Shown here: in pieces, positions 25,826 to 37,600 of the stretch | Position numbering within the stretch: position 1 is the stretch's first letter | How the letters are laid out: each line of letters opens with the position of its first letter | Notes under the pieces: model-generated | What the model was told of the DNA's origin: nothing | Database searches by the model: none | The model's input: only the letters and a program-made list of their open reading frames with translations | Position numbers and translations under genes: made by a program | From: Capsicum annuum | Taxonomy: Eukaryota; Streptophyta; Magnoliopsida; Solanales; Solanaceae | Assembly: GCF_002878395.1 (NCBI RefSeq) | Contig: NC_061118.1 | Span: 1,001,286-1,065,285 of the forward strand | Direction of reading: 5' to 3' | Length of the DNA stretch: 64,000 nucleotides

Positions 25826-27924
25826 AGTGTGGTCCGTTTAAATTTTTATGGCCATTTCGGTGGATAAACGGCTGAAACGGCCCGAGCGAGGCATTTTCGG
25901 GCCAAATTTATGTGCTATAACCCAGAATTTTGAGGGTGGGCCCGGCGTTCGAATGTTTTATCAACTGAAAATTGACCGAGGAGGGCTAGGGAGGTTGGGG
26001 ATCATCCCCGTGTGGTTTGTTTAATTTTTTGTTGACATTTGGGTGGACAAACAGGCAAAACAGCGCGAATGGGGCATTTTTGGACCAAATCGGTGTGCAA
26101 TAGGCCACGGTTTTGGGGGTGAGCCCATGGTCCGGGCGTGCTGTAGGCCAAAAATAGACCGGGGCATGCCAGGGTGGTTGGGGATCTTTCTTGTGTGGTA
26201 AATTTAATTTTTCGTGGCCATTTGGGTGGACAAACGGGCGAAACGGCGTGAACGAGGCATTTTTGGGCCAAATCGGTGAGCTATAGCCTACGGTGTCGAG
26301 GGTGGGCCCAGGGTCCGGGCATGATGTGGGCTAAAAAATGACCGAGGCATGCCAAGAAGGTTGGGGATAGTACCAATATTGTTCGTTTAATTTTTCATTG
26401 CCATTTGGGTGGTCAAACGGGCGAAACGTTGTGAACAGGGCATTTTCGGGCCAAATTGGTGTGCTATAGCCCACGATTTCGAGGGTGGGCCTAGGGTCCA
26501 AGCGTGCTGCGGGACTAAAATTGATCGGTGGGTGCAGGGAGGTTGGGGATAATCCCAGTGTGGTCCGTTCAATTTTTTGTAGCCATTTGGGTAGACAATG
26601 GGCGAAACGGAGCGAATGGGGCATTTTCATGCCTAATCGATGTGCTATAGCCCGAAGTTTTGGGGGTGGTCCTAGGGTTCGGACGTGTTGTGGGCGAAAA
26701 ATCGATCGGGGCATTCCAGGAAGGTTGGGGATCGTACTAGTGTGGTCCGTTTAATTTTTTTGGGCCATTTGGGTGGACTAACGGGCAGTACAACGCGAAC
26801 GGGGCATTTTTGGACTAAATCAGTGTGCTATAGCCCACTATTTTGGGGGTGGGCTCGGGTTCTGGGTGTGTTGTGGGTCAAAAATTGACCGGATCATCCC
26901 AGATTTATTTTTTTGTTGCTATTTGGGTTGATAAATGGGTGAAATAGTGTGAATGGAGTATTTTTGGGCCAAATCGGTGTGTTATAGCCCACGATTTTGG
27001 GGTTGGGCCTGGGGTCCGGCCGTATTGTGGTCTAAAATCGACCAGGGCATGCCAGGGTGGTTGGGGATCATCCCAGTATGGTCTGTTTAATTTTACGTGG
27101 CCATTTGGGTGGACAAATAGGTAAAACGGTGCTAACTGGGCATTTTTGGGCTAAATCGGTGTGCTATAGACCTCGATTTTGGGGGTGGGTCCGAGGTCCG
27201 GGCATGCTGTGAGCCAAAAATTGATTGGGGCATGCTAGGGATGTTGGAGGTTGTCCCATTGTGGGCTGTTTAATTTTTCGTGGCCATTTGGGTGGACAAA
27301 CGGGTGAAACTGTACAAATGGGGCATTTTTAGGTCAAATCAATATGCTATTGCCCACGATTTCGGGGGTGGGCCCGGTATCCGAATGTGCTATCGACCAA
27401 AAATCGACCGAGGTATGCCAGGGAGGTTTGGGATAATCCTAGTGTTGTTCGTTTAATTTTTCATGGCTATTTGGGTGGACAAACAGGAAAAACGGGGCAT
27501 TTTTTAGACAAATCATTGTGCTATAGCCCACGGTTTTGGGTGTGGGCCCAGGGTCTGGGCGTGCTGTGGGCTAAAAATTAACTGGGGCATGCCATGGAAG
27601 TTGGGGATCATCCCAGTATGGTAATTTATTTTTTCGTGGCTATTTGGGTTGACAAATGGTCAAAACAGGGAGAACGGGGCATTTTCGGGCTAAATCAGTG
27701 TGCTATAGCCCACGGTTTGAGGGGTGGGCCTAGGGTCCGGGCATACTGTGGGATGAAAATTGATTGGGGCGTGGCAGGGAGGTTGGGGATTGTCCTAGTG
27801 TGGTCCATTTAATTTTTGTGGCTACTTGGATGGACAATCGGGCAAAACGACGTAAATGAAGCATTTTTGGGCAAACTCGGTGAGCCATAGCCCACGGTTT
27901 TAGGGGTGGGCCCAGGGTTTGGGC

Positions 27925-27985
27925 TTGATGTGGGCTGAAAATTGATCGGGGCATGCTGTGGGCCGAAAAGCAATCGGGGCGTGCC
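27925..27985 (+). repeat. 28-bp intramonomer tandem duplication
   Basis: The segment from TGTGGGC to GGGGCATGC occurs twice in a row, while other monomers have it once. The copy boundaries coincide with the near-direct repeat GC(A/G)TGC that lies 28 bp apart in every monomer. It is the reciprocal product of deletions seen at 5213, 19123 and 47383. Confidence 0.7.
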
Positions 27986-30900
27986 AGGGAGGTTTGGGAT
28001 CATCCCGGTGTGGTCTGTTTAATTTTTCGTGGCCCTTTAGGTGGACAAACTGGTGAAACAATGTGACTGAGGTATTTTCGAGCTAAATCGGTGTGCTATA
28101 GCCCATGTTTCAAGGGTGGGCCCGGGTTCTGGGCATACTGTGGGCCAAAAATCGACCAGGGCATGACAGGGAGGTGGGAGATCATTCCAGTGTGGTCCTT
28201 TAAATTTTTTGTGGCTATTTGGTTGGACAAACGGGCGAAATAGCGCAAATGGGGCATTTTTGGGCCAAATCGATGTGCTATAGCCAGGGGTTTCGGGGGT
28301 GGGCCCGTGGTTCGATCGTGCTGTAGGCTGAAAATTGACCGAGGTGCGCCAGGGATGTTAGGGATCGTCCTAGTTTGGTCTGTTTAGTTTTCTGTGGCCA
28401 TTTGGGGGGACAAATGGGCAAAACAACGTGAACAGGGCAATTTTGAGCTAAATCGGTGTACGCCAATGGTTTTGGGGGTGGACCTGAGGTTCAGGCATAC
28501 TGTGGGCCAAAAATTGTCTGGGGCATGCCAGGGAGGTTTGTGATCATCCTAGTGTGGTCCGTTTCATTTTTTGTGGCCATTTGTATGGACAAACGGGTGA
28601 AATGGCGCGAACGGGGCATTTTTGAGCCAAATCGGTGTGTTAGCCCACAGTTTTAGGGGTGGGCCAGGGGTCCGACCATGTTGTGGGCCAAAATCGACTA
28701 GGGCATACCAGGGAGGTTGGGGATCATCTTGGTGTGGTCCGTTTAATTTTTCATGGCCATTTGGGTGGACAAACGGGCAAAACAGCACGAATGGGGCATT
28801 TTCGGGCTAAATCCATGTACTATAGGCCACGGTTTCAGGGATGGGCCCCAGGTCCAAGCGTGATGTGGGCCAAAAAATGACCGAGACATGCTAGGGAGGT
28901 TGGGGATCTTTCCAATGTGGCCCATTTAATTTTTCGTGGCCATTTGGGTAGATAAACGAGCAAAACGACGCGAATAGAGGATTTTTGGGCCAAATCGGTG
29001 TGCTATAGCCCACAGTTTTGAGGGTAGGTCCGACGTTCAAATGTGTTGTTGGAAAAAAATTGATCGAAGTGAGCTAGGGAGGTTGGGAATCATCCCAGTA
29101 TGGTTTGTTTAATTTTTTGTGGCCATTTGGATGGACAAACGGGCAAAACAGCATGAACAAGGCATTTTTGGGCCAAATTAGTGTGCAATAGCCCACGGTT
29201 TCGGGGGTGGGCCCAGAGTCTGGGCGTGTTGTTTGCCAAAAATCGACCGGGGTACGCCAGGGTGGTTGGGGATCATTCTAGTGTGGTACATTTAATTTTT
29301 TGTGCCCTTTTGGGTGGATAAACGGGTGAAATGGTTTGAACGGGCCATTTTAGGGAGGTTGGGAATCGTCCCTGTATAGTTCATTTAATTTTTTGTAGGC
29401 ATTTGGGTTGACAAATGGACAAAACTGTGCGAACTAGGCATTTTCGAAAAAATTGGTGTACTATAGACCACGGTTTTGGGGGTGGGCCCGAGGTTCGGGC
29501 GTGCTGTGAGCCAAAAATTAATTGGGCATGCCAGAGAGGTTGGGGATTGTTCTATTGTGGTTCAATAAATTTTTCATAGCCATTTGGGTGGACAAACAGG
29601 CGAAATGGAAAATGGGGCATTTTAAAGCAAAGTCGGTGTGCAATAGCCTACGGTTTTAAGGGTGGGCTTGGGGTCCGGGTGTGCTGTGGGCTAAAAATCG
29701 ATCGGGGAATGCAGGGAGGTTGCGGATCTTCCCAGTGTGATTTATTTAATTTTTCGTGGCCATTTGGGTGGACAAACGGGCAAAACGACATGAACGTGGT
29801 ATTTTTAGGGCAAATTGGTGTGCTATAGCCTACGATTTCAGGGGTGGGTTTGGGGTCCGTGCGTGCTGTGGGCCAGAAATTGATCGGGGCATGACAGGGA
29901 AGTTGGGGATCATCCCAGTGTAGTCTTTTTAAATTTTTATAGGCATTTAGGTGGATAAACGGGCGAAACAGCACGAACAGGGTTTTTACGGGCCAAATAG
30001 GTATGCTATAGACCTCGCTTTTGGGGGTGGGCTCGGGGTTCGATTATGTTATGGTCGAAAATAGACCAGGGCTCGATAGGGAGGTTGGATATTATTCTAG
30101 TGCGATCCATTTAATTTTGCATGGACATTTGGGTTAACAAACGGGAGAAACAACGCGAACGGGGCATTTTCCGAACATCTCGATGTGCTATAGCCCACGA
30201 TTTCATGGGTGAGCTCGAGGGCCGGGCGTATTGTGGGCTGGAATTTGACTGAGGTGTGCCAGGGAGGTTGGGGATGGTCTCAGTGTGGTCCGTTTAATTT
30301 TTCGTGGCCATTTGGGTGGACGAATGGGCAAATTAGCGCAAGAGGGGGATTTTCGGGCCAAATCGGTGTGCAATAGCCCACGATTTTGAGGGAGGGCTCG
30401 GGGTTCGAGCGTGATATGGGATAAAAATTGATCGGGGCATGCCATGGAGACTGGGGATCATCCCACTGTGGTCCATTTAATTTTTTGGGGCCATTTGGGT
30501 GGACAAACGATCGAAACGATGCGAATGGGGTATTTTCGGGGGTGGGCCCGGGGTTAGGGCATGATGTGGGTCAAAAATTGAACGGGGCATGACAGGGAGG
30601 TTGGGCATCATCCCAGTATGGTTCGTTTATTTTTTTCTAGCCATTTGGGTGGATAAACGGGCAAAAAGGCGCGAACAGGGCATTTTTGGGCCAAATTGGT
30701 GTGCTATAGCCCACAGTTTCAGGGGTGGGCCTTGGGTCTGGGCGTTCTGTGGATGAAAAATCAACTGGGGCATGCCAGGGAGGTTGGAGATCATCCTAGT
30801 GTACTTCGTTTAATTTTTCGTGGCCATTTGGATGGACAAACGGGCTAAACGGCACAAACAGAGTATTTTTTCGACAAATCGGTGTGCTATAGCCCACAGT

Positions 30901-31813
30901 TTTAGGGGTGGGCCAGGGTTCCAAGCGTGCTGTGGGCTAAAAATCGATTGAGGCCTGCCAGAGAGGTTGTGGATCATCCCAGTTTTGTTCGTTTAATTTT
31001 TCAAGGCTATTTGGCAGGACAAACGGGTGAAATGGCGCGAACGGGGCATTTTCGAGCCAAATCGGTGTGCTATAGCCCACGATTTTGGGGTAGGCCTGGG
31101 GTCTGGGCATATTGTGGGCCGAAAATCTACCGAGACCTGCCAGGGAGGTTGAGGATTTTTGTAGTGTGGACCTTTTAATTTTTTGTGGTTATTTAGGTGG
31201 ACAAATGGACGAAATAGCGGGAACAGGGCATTTTCGAGCTAAATCAATGTGCTATAGCATAAGCTTTCGGGGTTAGGCCCGAGGTTTGGGTGTGCTGTGG
31301 GCCAAAAATAGATTAGTGCATGCTAGGGAGGTTGGGAATCGTCCTAGTATGGTCCGTTTAATTTCCTATGCCCATTTGGGTGGACAAACTGGCGAAGCAG
31401 CACGAACGAGGAATTTTTGGGCCAAATCAGTGTGCTATAGCCCACGGTTTTGGGGGTAGGCTAACGGTCCGGGCGTGCTGTGTGTCAAAAATCAATCGAG
31501 GCATTCCAAGGAGGTTGGGGATCGTCCCAGCATGGTTTGTTTAATTTTTATGGCCATTTGGGTGGACAAACGAGCGAAATGGCACGAACAGCGCATTTTT
31601 GGGCTGAATCGGTGTGCTATAGTCCACGGTTTTAAAGGGGACCCAGGGTCCGGGCGTGCTATGGGAGAAAAATCAAGCGAGGTCTTCCAAGGAGGCTAGA
31701 GATCATCCCATTATGGTCCGTTTAATTTTTCTTGGCCATTTGGGTGGACAAACAGGCAAAATGCATGAACGGGGCATTTTTGGCCAAATAGTTGTGCTCT
31801 AGCCCACGGTTTT

Positions 31814-31835
31814 GGGGGTGGGCTCGGGGTTCGGG
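31814..31835 (+). other. Example of the satellite G-quadruplex motif
   Basis: The tract reads G5-T-G3-CTC-G4-TTC-G3, which satisfies the canonical rule of four runs of at least three G with loops of 1-7. Other monomers meeting the same rule are at 15024-15044, 26300-26319, 45194-45215 and 54313-54334. Many more have three good runs and a fourth broken by substitution. The motif overlaps a 6-bp inverted repeat, GCCCAC with a 10-nt loop then GTGGGC (31802-31823 here). Folding is inferred, not shown. Confidence 0.7.
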
Positions 31836-32623
31836 CATGCTGTGAAACAAAAATTGACCGAGGTGTGCCAGGGATGTTGGGGATCCTCCCAGTGTGCTAC
31901 TTTTAACTTTTCATGGCTATTTGGGTGGACAAATTGGCAAAACGGCGTGAACAAGGCGTTTTTGGGCAAAATCGATATGCTATAAGCCACGGTTTAGGGG
32001 GTTGCCCGGGGTACGGGTGTGCTGTGGGTCAAAAATTGATCGGAGCATGCCAGGGAGGTTGGGGATCATCTCAGTATGGTCTGTTTAATTTTTTGTGGCT
32101 ATTTTCGTGGACAAATAGGCGTAACGGTGCAATCAAGGTATTTTTGAGCCATATCGGTGTGGTATAGGCCACGGTTTTAGGGGTGGGCCCAAGGTCCGGC
32201 GTGCTGTGGTCCAAAAATTTATCGGGGCATGCCAGGGATGTTAGGGATCATCCCAGTGTGGTCAGTTTAATTTTTTGTAGCCATATGGGTGGACAAACGG
32301 GCGAAACGATGTGAACGAGGCATCTTTGGACCAAATTAGTGTGCTATTGCTCATGGTTTAGGGGTTGGGCCCAGGGTCCGGGTGTGCTATCAACCAAAAA
32401 TTGACCTGGGCATGCCAGGGAGATTGGGGATCATTCCAGTATGATTCCTTTAATTTTTTGTGGCCATTTGGGTGGACAAACGGGTGAAACGGTGCAAACA
32501 GGGCATTTTTGGGACAAATTAATGTGTTATAGCCCACGCCTTTGAGGGTGGGCCCGAGGTTCGAGCGTGCTGTGGGCCAAAAATCAATCGGGGCATGCCA
32601 GTGAGGTTGGGGATCATTCCAGT

Positions 32624-34015
32624 ATGGTCCGTTTTATTTTTCGTGGCTATTTCGGTGGACAAACTGGCGAAATGGCGCGAACGAGGCATTTTCAGAAAAA
32701 TCGGTGAGCTATAGCCCATGATTTCGGGTGTGGGCCTGGGATAAGAGTGTGCTGCGGGCTAAAAATTGGTTAGGGTGCGCCAGCGAGGTTGAGGATCATC
32801 ACAGTATGGTCCATTTAATTTTTTGTGGCTATTTAAGTGGATAAACGAGCGAAACGGCACGAACGATGCATTTTTCAGTCAAATCGATGTGCTATAGCCC
32901 ACAGTTTTTGGGGTGGGCTCGGGGTCCGAGCATGTTGTGGGTCGGTATTCGATTGAGGCATGTCAAGGGGGTTGAAGATGGTCCCAGTGGTCCGTTTTAT
33001 TTTTTATGGCCATTTGGGTAGACAATCGGGCGAAACAACGCAGACGAGGCATTTTTGGGCCAAATTGGTGTGCAATAGCCCACGGTTTTGGGGGTAAGCC
33101 TGGGGTTCAACCGTGATGTGGGTCAAAAATTGATCGGGGCATGCTAAGTAGTTTGGGGTTCATCTTAGTGTGGCCCATTTAATTTTTCATGGCCATTTGG
33201 GTGGACAAACAAGCGAAACAACATTAATAGGGTATTTCTGGGGGTGGGCTAGGGGTTCGGGCGTGCTGTGGGTCCAAAATTGATCGGGGAATGACAGGGA
33301 GGTTGGGGATTGTTCTAGTATGGTCCGTTTCATTTTTTGTGGCTATTTGGGTGGACAAACTAGCAAAACAGCGCGAACGAGGCATTTTCAGATAAATCGG
33401 TGTGCGATAACCCACGGTTTTGGGTGTAGGCCTGGGATACGGGTGTGCTGTGGGTTAAAAATTGATTAGGGCACGTCAGGGAGGTTGAGGATCATCACAG
33501 TATGGTCCGTTTAAGTTTTTGTGGCTATTTGAGTGGATAAACGAGCGAAACGGCGCGAACGGGGAATTTTTCAGTCAAATCGATGTGCTATAGCGCACAG
33601 TTTTTAGGGTGGGCTCGGGTTCCGAGCATGTTATGGGTCGATATTCGAGTGAGGCATGTCAAGGGGGTTGAATATGGTCCCAGTGTGGTCCGTTTTATTT
33701 TTTGTGGCCATTTGGGTAGACAAACGAGCGAAACAGCGCGGACGAGGTATTTTTGGGCCAAATTGGTGTGCAATAGCCCACGGTTCGATAGTGATGTGGG
33801 TCAAAAATTGATTGGGGCTTGCTAAGGAGATTAGGGTTCATCTCAGTGTGGCCCATTTAACTTTTCATGGCCATTTGGGTGGACAAACGAGCAAAATGGC
33901 GTTAACGGGGTATTTTTGGGGGTGGGCCAGGGTTCGGGCGTGCTGTGGGTCCAAAATTGATCGGGGCATGAAAGGGAGGTTGGGATCATCCCAGTGTGGT
34001 CCGTTTAACTTTTTC
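32624..34015 (+). repeat. Tandem duplication of a 696-bp satellite block
   Basis: Copy 1 is about 32624-33319 and copy 2 about 33320-34015. The anchor GAGGATCATCACAGTATGG is at 32791 and 33487, an offset of 696. Both copies contain a monomer with an internal deletion that joins GGGTATTT(C/T)TG directly to GGGGTGGGC (about 33230 and 33910), losing the GTGCTATAGCCCAC box. Both also contain the rare GTGAGGCATGTCAAGGGGGTTGAA-like variant. The shared lesion shows that it predates the duplication. Differences such as a loss of TG in CAGTG(TG)GTCC arose later. Confidence 0.8.
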
Positions 34016-37000
34016 TGGCCATTTGGGTGGACAAACGGGCATAACAGTGCGAACGGGGCATTTTTGGGCCAAATTAGTGTGCTATAATAGCCCATGGTTT
34101 TGAGGGTGAGATCGGGGTCCGAGCGTGCTGTGGGCTAAAAATAGACCGGGGCGTGATAGGAAGGTTAGGGATCATCCCAGTGTATTCCATTTAATTTTTT
34201 GTGGCTATTTGGGTGGAGAAACGCGTAAAACGGCGCGAATGGGGCATTTTCAGGCCAAATCAGTGGGCTATAGCCCATGGTTTTAGGGGTTGGCCCGGCG
34301 TCCGGGCTTGCTGCGGGCGAAAAATCAACGGGGCATGCGAGGGAGGTTGGATATCATCTCAGTATGGTCTGTTTAATTTTTCTTGGCCATTTGGGTGAAA
34401 CGGCGTGAACAGGGCATTTTCAGGCCAAATCGATATGCTATAGTCCACGGTATTAGGGGTGGGCTCGAGTTTCGGGTGTGCTGTGGGCCAAAAATTGAAT
34501 GGGGCATGTCAGGGAGGTTGGGGATCATCCCAGTTTGGTCCGTTGAAATTTTCAAGGCCATTTAGGTAGATAAACGGGCGAAACGGCACGAATGGGGCAT
34601 TTTAAGGGCAAATCGGTGTGCTATAGCCCACGATTTTGGGGTGGGCTCGTGGTATGGGTATGCTGTGGGGCGAAAATCGACTGAGGCATGCCAGGGAGGT
34701 TGGGGATCATCCTAGTATGGTCCATTTAATTTTTCATGGCTATTGGGGTGGACAAATGGGCAAAATAATGTGAACAGGGCATCTTCGAGGCAAATTGTTG
34801 TGCTATGGCCCACAGTTTAGGGGGTGTGCTGTGGGCCAAAAATTGATTGGGTCATGCTAGGTAGGTTTGGGATCATATCAGTATGGCTTATTTAATTTTT
34901 CATGGCTATTTGGGTGGACAAAAAGGCGGAACAGCATGAATGGGGCATTTTAGGGGCAAATTATTGTGCTCTTGCCTATGGTTTTGTGGGTGGGACCAGG
35001 GTCCGAGCGTGTTACGGGCTGACAATTGACTGAGGCATGCCAGGGATGTTTGGGATAGTCCTAGTGTGGTCCGTTTTATTTTTTGTCGCCATTTAGGTGG
35101 ATAAACGGGCGAAATGGCACGAATGGGGAATTTTTGGGCCAAATCGATGTGCTATAGCCCATGGTTTTGGGGGTGTGCTCGGGGTACAGGTGTTCTGTGG
35201 GAAGAAAATTAATCGGGGTATGTCAGAGAGATTGGGGATCGTCTCAGTGTGGTCTGTTTAATTTTTCGTGGCCATTTGGAAGGACAAAAAGGTATAACAG
35301 CGCAAACGGGGCATTTTTGAGCTATATCGATGTGGTATAGCCTACATTTTTTGGGGTGGGTGGGCCCGAGTTTCAGCCGTGTTGTGGTCCAAAAATCGAC
35401 CAGGGCATGCCAGGGATGTTGGGGTTCATCCCAGTGTGGTTACCTTAATTTTTCGTGGCCATATGTGTGGTCAAACGTGCAAAAAGACGCGAATGGTGAA
35501 TTTTTAAGCCAAGCCAGTGTGCTATTGCCCACGATTTAGGGGGTGGGCTCTGGGTCTGGGCGTGCTATCAGCCAAAAATTGACCAGGGCCTGCTAGGGAG
35601 GTTGGGGATTGTCTTAATGTGGTTCGTTTCATTTTTTGTGGCCATTTGGATGGATGAATAGGTGAAACAGTGGTAATGAGGCATTTTTGGGGTACATCGG
35701 TGTGCTATAGCTTACAGTTTAGGGGTTGGCTCGGGGTTCAGGCATGCTATGGGCCAAAAATCGATCGGGGCGTGCCAGGGAGGTTGGGGATCATCCCAGT
35801 GTGGTCCATTTAATTTTTTGTGGGTATTTGGGTGGAAAACGGGTGAAACGGAATGAACGGAGCATTTTTGGGCTAAATTGATGTGCTATAGCCAATGGTT
35901 TCGGGGGTGGGCTTACGGTCCATGCGTGTTGTAGGCCAAAAATTGATCGGAGCGTGCCAGGGATGTTGGGGATCATCCCACTATGGTCCGTTTATTTTTT
36001 TGTGGCCATTTGGGTGACAAACGAGCGAAACAACGCGAAAGGGGCATTTTTTGGAAAAATCAGTGTGCTATAGGCTACAATTTTAGGGGTGGGCCCAACG
36101 TTTAGGTGTGCTGTGGGGCGAAAATTGACCGAGGCGTGCCAGGGAGGTTTGGGATCATCCCAGTATGGTTTCTTTAATTTTTCATGGGTATTTGGGTGGA
36201 CAAATGGGCAAAGCGGCGCGAACAGGGCATTTTCAGGCCAAATCGATGTGTTATAACCCACAGTTTTGGGGGTGGGCCCGAGGTCCAGGTGTGTTGTGGG
36301 CTAAAAATCGATCGGAGCCTGGCAGGGAGCTTGGGGATCATCCCCGTGTGGTCCATGTAATTTTTTGTGGACATTTGGATGGACAAACTGGTGAAGCTGC
36401 GCGAACGGAGCATTTTCTAGCCTAATCAGTGTGCTATAGCCCACAGTTTTGGGGTTGGGCTTGGGGTTCAGACGTGCTGTTGGCCAAAAATCGATCGAGG
36501 TTTGCTAGGGAGGTTGGGCTTCATTCCAATGTAGTTTGTTTAATTTTATATGGCCATTTGGGTGGACCAACGGGCGAAACGGCGCGAACGAGGTATTTTC
36601 AGGCCAAATTGGTATACTACAGCCCACGGTTTTTGGGGTGGGCCTGGGGTCCGAGCATGTTGTGGGCCAAAAATTGACTGAGGTGTGCCAAGGAGGTTAG
36701 GGATCATCTCAGTGTGGTCCTTTTAATTTTTCATAGCCATTTCGGTGGACAAACAGGCGAAATGGAGCGAACGTGGCATTTTCGGGCCAAATTGGTGTGC
36801 TATAGCCCACAGTTTTGGGGATGGACCCAAGGTTCGGGCGATCTGTGGGCCAAAAATTTATCGGTGTATGCCAGGGAGGTTGGGGATTGTCCCAGTGTGG
36901 TCTTTTTAATTTTTCGTTGTGATTTGGGGGACAATCGAGCGAAATGGTGTGTACGGGGCATTTTTGGACAAATCGGTATGCTATAGCCCACGGGTTTGGG

Positions 37001-37026
37001 TGTGGGCCCTGGGTCCATGCGTGCTG

Positions 37027-37600
37027 TGGGCGAAAAATCAATCAGGGCACGATCATCCTAGTATGGTCCGTTTAATTTTTCGTGGCCATTTGGGTGGACA
37101 GACGGGTGAAATGGTGCGAACGGGGCATTTTCGGGCCAAATCGTGGGCTGTTGGCTAAAAATTGATCGGAGCATGCCAGTGTGGTCCATTTAATTTTTCT
37201 TGACCATTTGGGTGGACAAACGGGCGAAACGTCACGAACGTTGCATTTTTGGGGAGAAATTGGTGAGCTGTAGCCCATTATTTTGGGGGTGGGCCTGTGT
37301 CCGGTCTTGTTGTGGGGCAAAAATCAATCGGGGCATGCCAAGGCAGTTGGGTATCATTCCCGTATGGTCCGTTTAATTTTTTGTAGCCATTTGGGTAGAC
37401 AAATGGGCGAAGTAGTGCGAATGGGGCATTTTTGGGCCAAATCGTGTGCTATAGCCCACGATTTTGGGGGTGGGCTCGGGATTTGGGCATGCTGTTGGAG
37501 GAAAATTGACGGGGGCATAACAGAGAGGTTGAGGAACATCCCAGTGTAGTCTGTTTAATTTTTTATGGCCATTTGGGTGGGTAAATCGGTGTGCTATAGC
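37027..37600 (+). repeat. Cluster of shortened satellite monomers
   Basis: Three truncations lie within 600 bp. Near 37047 the GCATGCCAGGGAGGTTGGG box is lost (GGGCAC joined to GATCATCC). Near 37142-37180 the GTGCTATAGCC to GTGGGCC part and the GGGAGG box are both missing. Near 37576-37583 the GGTGGACAAAC box is joined to AAATCGGTGTGC. Flanking monomers are of normal length. Confidence 0.75.
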
